NCBI GenBank assembly: GCA_034401795.1
Contig: CM067374.1
Coordinates: 136,118,508 to 136,182,507, forward strand
Direction: 5' to 3'
DNA from: Chaetoderma sp. LZ-2023a
Lineage: Eukaryota > Mollusca > Caudofoveata > Chaetodermatida > Chaetodermatidae
DNA length: 64,000 nucleotides
Shown: in pieces, positions 10,556 through 17,649 of the stretch
Numbering within the stretch: the stretch's first letter is position 1
How the letters are laid out: each line of letters starts with the position of its first letter
Program-made: the position numbers and the translations under genes
The notes under the pieces: model-generated
Databases searched by the model: none
Seen by the model: the letters and a program-made list of their open reading frames with translations, nothing else
What the model was told of the DNA's origin: nothing

Positions 10556-10798
10556 ATACAGATGGCTTAAACCCACTAGTCATACCCCCAGTGAAATAGT
10601 TGGGCATAGGAGGACCACGCAGTCGGCCAAGGGAATAGGTAGCAGTGCTCGGGGTACTTGCCCTCTGCAGGGGCACGCCTTGTGGGCGGTCCACCATTCC
10701 TGGGCATTGGCAATCCTCAGCCCGCGTGCTCGACTATGGGCTACACACCGCCCTCCGGCATGCCATGCCTCATATGCTGCATGGGTCTCGTCATCCAT
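10512..10798 (-). pseudogene. small Polinton gene, frameshifted
   Basis: ATG at 10798, with GGTTAAA-type box upstream (minus strand TTTAACC at about 10822-10816). The first 35 codons are rich in Ala, His and Arg; near 10690 the frame changes and a Pro/Gly/Tyr-rich tail (SLGRLRGPPMPNYFTGGM) runs to the stop at 10512. The tail overlaps the start of the next gene downstream. No family recognised. The two pieces join into a protein of about 95 residues; the call rests on start context and continuity. Confidence 0.4.
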
Positions 10799-10817
10799 CT
10801 CTCACTATTCAGAGTGG

Positions 10818-11220
10818 TTAAATGTAGGCGACGATGATCTCAGCCATTGCACTCGTTGCTAGGCCTAGAACCGCGGCCTCCATTAGTGTAACACGTTCAC
10901 CCATGATCTTGGCAGCGGCAGTGTAGGCGGCACCACTGAGGGCGATCTTTGGGATGGGGGTGAGTTATTCCGAGACAGTGGCTGACCACCCCACTCACCA
11001 CGGTAGCGAGGACAGCCGCAGTGGCGGCAGGAAGAACCTCATTTCCCCCTGTCATCTTCACCATGGCCACATTCGCCGCCACGTTACTGGCGACATGGAC
11101 TGCCAGAGGCTTAGCCTGTGTCAGTAACTTCTGTGTCTTGGTTCGCAGCAGGTTCTCCACCTTCTGAAGACTCGCCTGGCTCTCGGGCCCTTGCTTCACG
11201 ATCTGTACTGTTGACGTCAT
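10818..11220 (-). pseudogene. small hydrophobic Polinton protein, frameshifted
   Basis: ATG at 11220 sits just behind TTTAAGC with a GTATAC stretch further upstream. The N-terminal 40 residues are polar and helical; then come two Ala/Val/Gly-rich hydrophobic segments (around AVHVASNVAANVAMV and VLATVVSGVVS). Near 10960 the frame shifts and a third such segment (LGLATSAMAEIIVAYI) reaches TAA at 10818-10820. It is probably membrane-associated. It resembles in style the other Gly/Ala-rich genes at 4034 and 13296. Function unknown. Confidence 0.5.
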
Positions 11221-11338
11221 TGTTTAAGCCCTGAGTATACAACGCAGTTAAATGCCTGTGTTCCCTGTCGAGTGAGCTAATAAGATCTTCCCAGTCTGCA
11301 TCTGCTAGGTGACCGGGTTGGTACTCAGGAATATTCAT
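11111..11338 (-). CDS. possible small acidic Polinton ORF
   Basis: A 75-codon frame starting MNIPEYQPGHLADADWEDL at 11338, with a TTTAAG box about 20 bases upstream on its strand. It overlaps the start of the next gene (11220) in another frame, so only the first about 40 codons lie in otherwise free sequence. Acidic and polar throughout. It may be a genuine small gene whose true end was lost by frameshift; confidence is low. Confidence 0.3.
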   Translation of the reverse strand: MNIPEYQPGHLADADWEDLISSLDREHRHLTALYTQGLNNDVNSTDREARAREPGESSEGGEPAANQDTEVTDTG

Positions 11339-11361
11339 CTCTCTATTGAGACATCTTAAAC

Positions 11362-11859
11362 ATGTCCGGGCTCACGCTATGCGAGAAGTAATATGAGGTC
11401 TTCCGGAGGGATCTGAAGGCCTACAAGAAGAAGACGCCAGATGAGCTCGCTCAGCTCTCCGGTGCTGAGCTGACAGAGGAGCTGACAGCTGTGAAGCTCT
11501 ATCTAGGATTTGGTAATGGGCAGATCTGCTTCCTTGAATACCTTATGATGGGCGGGAGTATCGTTGAGCAGCTCCTGCGAGCTAAAGGTTTCTACAAGGA
11601 TCGGGAGTATCTGTCAGATGTGTTCCAGCAGTTGCAGACCTCCATGGCCTCACCTGACTCAGAGCTGAACAAGGCTCTGCGATACTACAAGCTGGAAAAA
11701 GGGTGCGCTGTGGAACCCTCCAGCCCTTGGATGTACATGTTGGCAGCGTGTATAGGGGATGTAGGGCAGGCCAAGCTGGCTCAGTGTCTCACTGTGGTCC
11801 CCACCGCTACTGACGAGAGTCAGGATAGTCTTATAGCTGATTTGCTAGCGGCGGAGTAG
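11362..11859 (+). pseudogene. Polinton gene of unknown function with one early stop
   Basis: ATG at 11362 directly follows TCTTAAAC. The frame is uninterrupted to TAG at 11857-11859 except for a TAA at codon 10 (11389-11391), giving 165 codons. It is an all-helical protein with KKKTPDELAQLSGAELTEEL near the N-terminus and a hydrophobic GFGNGQICFLEYLMMGG segment. I associate this architecture with a gene widespread in animal Polintons, of unknown role. Its 3' end overlaps by 15 bases the end of the convergent gene 11845-13137. Confidence 0.55.
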
Positions 11860-13137
11860 GCTGATCCCAACCACCACAATAGCTAGGCCTGACAGCACTC
11901 GTAGAGCTGCTACGGGAAGCGGTGTCATGTCGACTGGCTGCAGTGGCGGGGTTGGCGCTGCCATGGGAAGAGGCGTGTCGACTGGCTGCAGTGTCAGGGT
12001 CGGAACGACTGTATGGCTCATACTACGTGTAGGTGTGTTGATATCCGTGTTGAAACCAAAGTGGACACTGGGGGAACTCCCCTCGACTACCATGTTGTTA
12101 TAGCCCCTGACTTGGAGGTCCTCGATGTTCACGATCATGTTGCTCGGAATCAACCGTAGGTGTGGTGAAATAGCAAAGTCAAGTTTGCGACGGGCCTTCT
12201 GCAACCCCTGCTGGAACTTAGCAATAAGACTGCTGGGATCTGCCACGATGATCATATCCTCAACGAGACTGATGAACATGGCCTGGACCTCTGCTCCGCT
12301 GACACCATCTATGGAATGACGCAGCTTGGTCTGTGCTGTAAGGAGGCAGTAGCACAGTGCTTCCAGGGACTGGTTGATCCGAACGAACTCTGCTGCTGTG
12401 AGGCCTGAGGTGGTGTGTGGGACAAAGTACTTCCACACATCTGGATAGTCCTGCCTGATTCTGGTGATGTGCATATTTTGCACTATCGCTCCAGGGTCGT
12501 AGTCTGGATCGAACGAGAATGTCACTGTCTTCTGACGGCCTACTCGTTGGGATGTTCGATAGGAGAATCCTGAGTAGTCACATCTCGGGTCACCGTACAT
12601 AACCGCTAGACCGCTGTTGTCGCCGCCATGCCACCGATAGTCTGGGTGAGCTCTCTGTAGTCTGCTGGCCGCTGAGACGCTATGACTGTTGAGCTGTGGG
12701 TCGAAGTCATTTGTATCAGGGAGGCTTGCACCCAGCTCATGGAGGATTCGTCGCACAGTGAAGTACACATGGAATCTGAGACAGCTGGTGATGACCACAG
12801 CTTCAGGAGTACCAGAATAGGAGTGAAGCAGGATGGAACTTACTCCACAGCCTGCCATGGCACACCACACGGCAAAGTTCAGCTGCTGATTCCAGTATGA
12901 GAGGCTTGGAGCAGCCATCCAAGTATGAGCTTGCTTCGCATCCTTGATGGTGATGGGGCGGTTGGTCAGCGGTCGTGGGTTGACGGAGAAGCTGGTTCGA
13001 GCCCGGCCATCCACTGTGATAGAGAACGGTGTTAGCTCTGGTATATCATCCAGTAGGCCTCTCAGGCCAGTCAAGGATGTACCCAGGAGGGGCGGTTGGG
13101 TCCAGATGACTGTCGTGAGGTTCAGTGGGAAGGCCAT
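11845..13137 (-). CDS. large conserved-looking Polinton protein with C-terminal membrane anchor
   Basis: Complete 430-codon frame, ATG at 13137; its upstream DNA has TATAG adjacent to the ATG and a CTTTAAG box 13 bases further. The body is globular, with a Cys/aromatic-rich segment (NFAVWCAMAGCGVSS), a FHVYFTVRRILHELG helix, and a C-terminal part with VRGYNN. Residues 380-405 are a Pro/Met-rich linker containing two PVDTPLP/PVDMTPLP repeats, and the last 23 residues form a hydrophobic helix ending in RR, a probable tail anchor. It is the longest undamaged gene of the element. I regard it as a widespread Polinton gene of unknown, probably virion-related, function. Confidence 0.7.
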   Translation of the reverse strand: MAFPLNLTTVIWTQPPLLGTSLTGLRGLLDDIPELTPFSITVDGRARTSFSVNPRPLTNRPITIKDAKQAHTWMAAPSLSYWNQQLNFAVWCAMAGCGVSSILLHSYSGTPEAVVITSCLRFHVYFTVRRILHELGASLPDTNDFDPQLNSHSVSAASRLQRAHPDYRWHGGDNSGLAVMYGDPRCDYSGFSYRTSQRVGRQKTVTFSFDPDYDPGAIVQNMHITRIRQDYPDVWKYFVPHTTSGLTAAEFVRINQSLEALCYCLLTAQTKLRHSIDGVSGAEVQAMFISLVEDMIIVADPSSLIAKFQQGLQKARRKLDFAISPHLRLIPSNMIVNIEDLQVRGYNNMVVEGSSPSVHFGFNTDINTPTRSMSHTVVPTLTLQPVDTPLPMAAPTPPLQPVDMTPLPVAALRVLSGLAIVVVGISLLRR

Positions 13138-13170
13138 CTATACTGGTGTTCTTAAAGCTACCGCAGCACA

Positions 13171-13634
13171 TTATTTGTAGTCGTCTCGACTCCAAAGACC
13201 GGCGAGGTGACCTTGCCGTAACATCTCGTTTTTTAACTCCTCCATATCAACCCGCCCGCTGGAGCCTTTGAGGTATTGCTGTCACACTAGGTTTCTCAGT
13301 GCGGTCCAGGGCTTGGACCTTCAATATATGGCGGTACTAGTGTTACGCCACCCAGCGGAATGGCGATGAGGGCACCCACCCCTGTAGCGAGAGTGGCCAC
13401 AGCTGCCACATCAGCATTGGCTCCAATCACACCCGCAGCAGTGGTTGTATGCGCGAGGACGTTGTAGGCTGTCTTATATCGACTGCGCATTCTGCCGTAC
13501 TTTTCTGCCTCTTGGACGAGATTCTTCCTAATGGTATCTATCTGCTGGAGTCGCCATGTGTAGACGGTACCGCCCTCGTCAGCAGTCAGGGAGGGGTATA
13601 GTTCTGATTGCTTCCTCCACTCTGATTTTGCCAT
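13171..13634 (-). pseudogene. hydrophobic Polinton protein with decayed C-terminus
   Basis: ATG at 13634 preceded by GTATACT and a TTTAATC box. Residues 1-55 are basic and helical (RLQQIDTIRKNLVQEAEKYGRMR), followed by a 40-residue Ala/Gly/Val-rich hydrophobic stretch (about 60-100). The open frame stops at 13296, but plausible coding continues after one or two frame changes to MEELKNEMLRQGHLAGLW and TAA at 13171-13173, so the original protein was probably about 150 residues. Basic coiled helix plus hydrophobic hairpin is a recurrent theme among the small genes here. Confidence 0.5.
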
Positions 13635-13648
13635 AGTATACCTAGAGA

Positions 13649-14230
13649 TTAAACCTGCATCACCTGCTTATGAGTCATAGAAGGGTTCATTGTGGATAGC
13701 CTGGCTAACCATGCCAGCTTTTTGGTCTTGAGACAGCTGTTTCTTAGAACGTGGTCATCCAGCACTATGTCGGGTGCCAGTAGCATTCGGAGACGTGACA
13801 TCTGGAACTTCACCTTATCACCAAGATAGTAGGTCCGTGGCTGGATGGCTTTCTTGATCTTATACTTCCGCGCCATCTCCTCTTCCCACAGTATGACCTC
13901 TGGCTCATCCTCATCTGAGAAGACACCTGGCTCATCGTCGTATGTGAAGACATCTGGCCAATCGTCGTCTGTCAAGACTCCTGCATCCCGCTTACTCTCC
14001 TCCAGGAGGGCCTGCCAGTATCAGAAATTTTTCCTGTCCCTCCTTGCCCTGCGCGCGTTCTGTTGATACCAGTTCTCCCGCTGTAGGCGCTCTCCTTCTT
14101 GTTGACAGATCTGTTGCTGTGCGGGCATCTGTTCGTTTAAGACCTTTATCTGTGCAGGGGTTATGAAGGGGCAATCCTCTATCGGGTTCATCATCTCGGC
14201 CAAGGCCAGATATTGCTGGTATGATATCAT
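13649..14230 (-). pseudogene. Polinton gene of unknown function, one in-frame stop
   Basis: 194-codon frame from ATG 14230 to TAA at 13649-13651, broken only by a TGA at 14021-14023. N-terminal third: MISYQQYLALAEMMNP followed by a Gln/Arg-rich helix (NARRARRDRKNF). Middle: highly acidic (DDEPGVFSDEDEPE). C-terminal third: basic and mixed. The ATG overlaps the stop of the upstream gene by 4 bases (ATGA), indicating co-transcription of the pair. Its own stop codon lies within the TTAAAC box of the next gene. No family recognised. Confidence 0.5.
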
Positions 14231-14610
14231 GTTGTCGTCAGGTCAATGAGTAATAAGAGTGTAAACTCTAAATGGGCGTCCGATATCCCATCCGTGCTGC
14301 CGTATATGTTAATGGAGGGGCTGTCAAACAGGTGATTTACAGGTGTGAGCATGCTAGGACTGATAGCTTTCCATATGTTGCTGTTGGAACCTGGGAGATA
14401 CTCTATCACGTCCCGGCCGACTTCTACCAGTGAGCTGCTGTGTGCACTGCCCGGAGGTTGATGTAGCACATCAGCGTGTATGTATGTTGTGCCTCGCTGG
14501 GGCACCTCGAAGAGGACCCATTCTACACAGTACTGTACTGCCCGTCTCCCCTCTAGAGAGGGTGAGATTATGTTCTCACCACCGGAGAGCAGCAGTCGGA
14601 CAATCGGCAT
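14227..14610 (-). CDS. intact small Polinton gene, unknown function
   Basis: 127-codon open frame with ATG at 14610. The 38-bp spacer to the divergent gene at 14649 holds a perfect GTTTAAAC palindrome and TATA stretches on both sides. The protein has alternating hydrophobic residues (GTTYIHADVLHQPPG, IEYLPGSNSNIWKAI, LEFTLLLLIDL), suggesting a beta-rich fold. It overlaps the next gene by an ATGA junction at 14227-14230. It is undamaged. Beta-rich composition and position are compatible with a minor virion protein, but I see nothing diagnostic. Confidence 0.5.
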   Translation of the reverse strand: MPIVRLLLSGGENIISPSLEGRRAVQYCVEWVLFEVPQRGTTYIHADVLHQPPGSAHSSSLVEVGRDVIEYLPGSNSNIWKAISPSMLTPVNHLFDSPSINIYGSTDGISDAHLEFTLLLLIDLTTT

Positions 14611-14648
14611 GGTTATATGTCTCGTTTAAACCCTTCCTATAGCATGCT
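14611..14648. promoter_or_regulatory. bidirectional Polinton promoter with GTTTAAAC palindrome
   Basis: Spacer between ATG 14610 (-) and ATG 14649 (+). GTTTAAAC at 14624-14631 is an 8-bp perfect palindrome, with GGTTATATG on its left and CCTATAGC on its right. It is the clearest case of the shared start-box pattern. Confidence 0.55.
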
Positions 14649-15620
14649 ATGGAACCCATATTTGCTCACTCGACTGGTCTTGCTGACCTCGCAGATGTGT
14701 ACGCAGTTGATGCTGCCACGGTAGAAGAGAGTGATGGGAAGTCATTCGCCCTACAGTACGAAGCAAGCTCAAAGGCATTCTCCCTCCACCCCATTGGAGG
14801 TGATGGGGTGGAGATGCTCACAGACGTCAAGGATGTGTCGAAAGGGCGTCTGGGCCGCAACATAGATGGCCACAAGATCGTATTTCAGTACGATTTCCCG
14901 AAGAAGAAGTACATCCTCGAGCCGTTGATTGAGGTCTCGGATACAGAGGTGGCAGACATCAACACCCTAAAGACAACCAGCTTTCATCTGGTCAAACCCT
15001 ATTCGAGCGGTGCCCCGCCGATGACCCATGAGGGTCTGCTATTGACCCTGGTAAACCTGCAGTTCATGTTTGAGAAGAATGAAGTATGGTACTGCGCTGG
15101 ACCTGGGGATAATTGGCAAACATGGTTGCCACTATATAGACCTCACGCAGTCATTGACATAGAGGTTACTCCCCTCTCCACTGTTGTGAAAAGGGATGGG
15201 AAAGTTTGAAAGCTCTACTATCGGGGATCATCCTTCCTCACCTACATAGGTGAAGGTGTCTCCCTGATGAGGGTGGGTCACCAGATCGGGGTTACAGGTG
15301 GAAAGCTTCTGCTGCGTCGTCCATTCGATGGCCCAGAAGAAGCTGTTAACCTCCAGGAGGGCATCCTACGGGTAGATGGTGTGTCACATGTCACCAAAGC
15401 CAAGGGTGCTGTTAAACTGCTTCAGCGAGTGGGACTCACTAGCCCGCAAACGACTCATATAGTCCTAGAGTAACGATTCTTAGCCGGCAGCAAAGTGAAG
15501 CAGCTAGCCCCTACCCAGGAGGGGATGAAGATCACTATCGAACCGGATGGAGCAGGGCTCGATCTGGCACAGATATTTCTCGAGGCGTTCACTATGTTCA
15601 GTTTAACTCTTCATGTATAG
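14649..15620 (+). pseudogene. terminal Polinton gene of unknown function, two in-frame stops
   Basis: One continuous frame of 323 codons from ATG 14649 to TAG 15618-15620, interrupted only by TGA at 15207-15209 and TAA at 15471-15473. No frameshift is seen, so decay is by point mutation. The sequence is rich in alternating hydrophobic/polar strands (KSFALQYEASSKAFSLHP, GHKIVFQYDFPKKKYILEP), pointing to a beta-rich protein. There is also a WQTWLPLYRP segment. It is the last gene before the element's right end. A virion or attachment protein is conceivable, but no family is recognised. ATG at 14644 is out of frame and ignored. Confidence 0.55.
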
Positions 15621-15642
15621 TCAAGATGCCTTCTTGTATATA

Positions 15643-16042
15643 AGGCTCGGCGTAGATGGCGAAAAGTTATCTACCGGAACGCGCCACGAAAAATAATTGG
15701 GGGAAATAGTTATCTACCGGAATGCGCCACGATAAATAATTGGGGCAAAAGTTATCCACTGGGACGCGCCACGACGTAGATAACGCGCCACGACGTAGAT
15801 AGCTGTGGGGGCCACGGATCGCCGATCGGCTGCCCCAGGGCTTGAGATAGCTGTGGGGGCCACGGATCGCCGATCGGCGCCCAGTATGGGCCTGCCTTGC
15901 GTAGAGAGAGCCGCGACGTAGATAACTTTTTGTTCGAAACATCTCTACCGGGACGGGTCGCGACGGAGATAACTTTTTGTTCGAAACATTTCTATCAGAA
16001 TGGGCCGCGACGTAGATAACTTTTGCCATCTACGCCGAGCCT
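15643..16042. mobile_element. 400-bp MITE with TA-flanked 30-bp inverted ends
   Basis: Ends AGGCTCGGCGTAGATGGC and its reverse complement, continuing imperfectly through AAAAGTTATCTAC, flanked by TA on both sides (15641-15642, 16043-16044). Inside are repeated GCGACGTAGATAACTTTT-type segments and a direct duplication of a GGCCACGGATCGCCGATCGG block (about 15810 and 15858). No ORF of substance. Compatible with a Tc1/mariner-type MITE inserted near the Polinton end. Confidence 0.65.
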
Positions 16043-16044
16043 TA

Positions 16045-16104
16045 TGTGCTTGAGGTGGTATCATTTTGAGGTGGTATCATTTTGACTCCGAATATACTAC
16101 TACT
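16045..16104. repeat. candidate right terminus of the Polinton
   Basis: Holds two copies of TTGAGGTGGTATCATT in tandem, followed by ACTCCGAATATACTACTACT. Read inward on the minus strand the end begins AGTAGTAGTATATTCGG; Polinton termini usually begin 5'-AG. The opposite terminus is outside the window, so this is a guess. Confidence 0.25.
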
Positions 16105-16275
16105 GGCTTGCAGCAGTGAGACAGTTATATTTTCGCTTAAACATTGTTCAAAATCACTAATGCAAAAAAAGTCCAGAGATTGTTGTCAATATCTCGAAAA
16201 CTAAGCAATTTGACTGAAAGTCATGGGAAGTGACACCGATAGATGTAAAACTTAAGTAAGATTAGTTGAAATGCC

Positions 16276-16318
16276 AATGTTCCAGGTGAGCGATAGAGGC
16301 CTATTGGGCCTCTTGTAC
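16276..16318 (-). repeat. solo end fragment of the 53-56 kb element family
   Basis: Reads CCAGGTGAGCGATAGAGG followed by CCTATTGGGCCTCTTG, the reverse complement of the start of the 3.3-kb element at 53036 with a few changes. It abuts a partial MITE-1. Confidence 0.5.
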
Positions 16319-16450
16319 AGGTAAGCTGTTGAATATTTTAGAACAAATTTTAATGGGGGCCTGTTGCTGCCTATGGCAGCAACAGCTCTCAGTCAAATTA
16401 GTTTCAAAATATTCAACAGAATGTTTATTAAATTGTAAACTCATCGTCAA
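16318..16450 (+). repeat. MITE-1, central part only
   Basis: Contains the family hairpin core: CTGTTGAATATTTT, GCTGCC, GGCAGCAACAG and TTAGTTTCAAAATATTC. The flanking halves are absent. Confidence 0.6.
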
Positions 16451-16655
16451 AGAATTTGTGACATAAGACAAAGGTATGAGAAATAGCACGGGTCTGCCTT
16501 TTGTGGAGAAAAGAGTACAGCTCTTTGAGACAGGTAGTCAAGTGGACTTTACAGTGGTCTTGAGAAATGTCCATTAGTATGGATCAAAAGAAGAAAGTTT
16601 TATAAAGCTTTCTAATGGAGTGAAGTTCTATACAGTACTCTTCCTTTGGTACGCT

Positions 16656-17050
16656 AATGGAGGAATCCAGTTTTAGCCTTGCCCTGCCCATATCTAGCTA
16701 AGCTCCACCCACACTTCACCATGTTGCGATCAATCGATCCCTAAAGTGACTAACTATCAATTTCCAGAAAACTATATAAGGACGCTGTTGAATATTTAGT
16801 AACTAATTTGACTGGGAGCTGTTGCTGCCTACAGTGCCCACTCAGTCAAATTAGTTTTAAAATATGCAACAGCATGTTTATTAACTAGTAAAAACATACA
16901 ATTCATACAACAACGCTTAGTCCGTCATCAATTAAGTGTTCGTGATGAACCTATCTACGTCAATCATGATGTCACTGATAATGTCATCCTATACATAACA
17001 TAGTTGAATTTGATGTCAAATGATTGATGGAGAAACTAGGAAGGTCCATT
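16656..17050 (+). mobile_element. MITE-1, near full-length copy
   Basis: Starts near ATGGAGGAATCCAGTTTTAG and ends ACTAGGAAGGTCCATTG, imperfect inverted ends. The left part has the AGCT-CCACCCA and GATCAATCGATCC blocks, the middle is a hairpin around CAGTCAAATTAG, and the right part has the CGTCATCAATTAAG and ATGATGTCA blocks. Confidence 0.7.
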
Positions 17051-17400
17051 GACATTTCCTTCCATGATCTGCAAAGCTTGTGGTCGCGCCAGCTAAAGAT
17101 TTCTTCTGTACATGGTATGCTTGATGTGTCCATTTCCAGGTTAAGAGAAGAGTGTTTTCTGAAGGTTGACAATTGTACTGTTCCATTGGTAATTTGCAAA
17201 GATATTCTCTTGCCATGAAATTAGACATAAATCCTTAAAGCTATTGATTTAGAAGATTCCTATTAATTTAAGGTCCACACTTTGGTCATCAGATAACTAA
17301 TAATGAACATGTGAAAACTGGAGGATGGGAGTTGGTGCGGAGCCATGATGGTGGCATGGATTAACAATCATTGATTGTTGTCCGTATTCTTATTACTCAG
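17051..17400. other. intron or intergenic DNA, nothing recognised
   Basis: AT-rich sequence between a MITE and the PDSS2 exon. The last bases (TATTCTTATTACTCAG) form the pyrimidine tract and acceptor AG of that exon. Confidence 0.5.
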
Positions 17401-17649
17401 GTTGTGGAGGTGATTTCCAGTGCCATAGCAGAGATGATGGAAGCAGAGTTCACAGAGTTCAAGGATACACATGGTAACCCCAAGCAGCTGCTGGATATCA
17501 CATTTGCAGACTGGTTACATCACACATACCTATCATCAGGTAGTTTGTTAGCAAAGAGCTGTCAGGCAGCACTAGAACTAGCCAATCATGATGAGGAGAT
17601 GCAAAAACGGGCGTCTAAATTTGGAGAAAATATGGCTTATGCTTATCAG
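17401..17649 (+). CDS. PDSS2: PDSS2 exon (third from last)
   Basis: 249 bp, phase 0 at both ends. The acceptor TTATTACTCAG precedes GTTGTGGAGG; the donor is CAG/GTCAGA at 17650. It encodes 83 residues from VVEVISSAIAEMMEAEF to KFGENMAYAYQ. Confidence 0.88.

Larger units (their letters stand above)
1..16104. mobile_element. Polinton/Maverick element, right-hand part (decayed)
   Basis: This stretch combines a protein-primed type B DNA polymerase, an rve-type integrase and an FtsK/HerA-like ATPase with many small closely packed genes on both strands, which is the hallmark set of Polintons (self-synthesising virus-like DNA transposons). The left end lies outside the window. Coding density is high up to about 15.62 kb, followed by a MITE and then a candidate terminus near 16,104. 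Most genes carry stops or frameshifts, so the copy is defective. A 1.5-kb hAT element (6380-7892) and a 400-bp MITE (15643-16042) are inserted in it. I see no adenain-like cysteine protease and no confidently recognisable double-jelly-roll major capsid gene; they may be missing, lie to the left, or be too divergent to recognise. Confidence 0.85.

Noticed and set aside
1..16104. Integrated adenovirus or other free virus
   Set aside because: The combination of rve integrase, protein-primed polymerase and packaging ATPase is that of a Polinton; the locus is intronic or intergenic with other transposons around it.
16320..16440. miRNA or tRNA-like hairpin
   Set aside because: The hairpin is the core of a multi-copy MITE, and no tRNA boxes or cloverleaf are visible.
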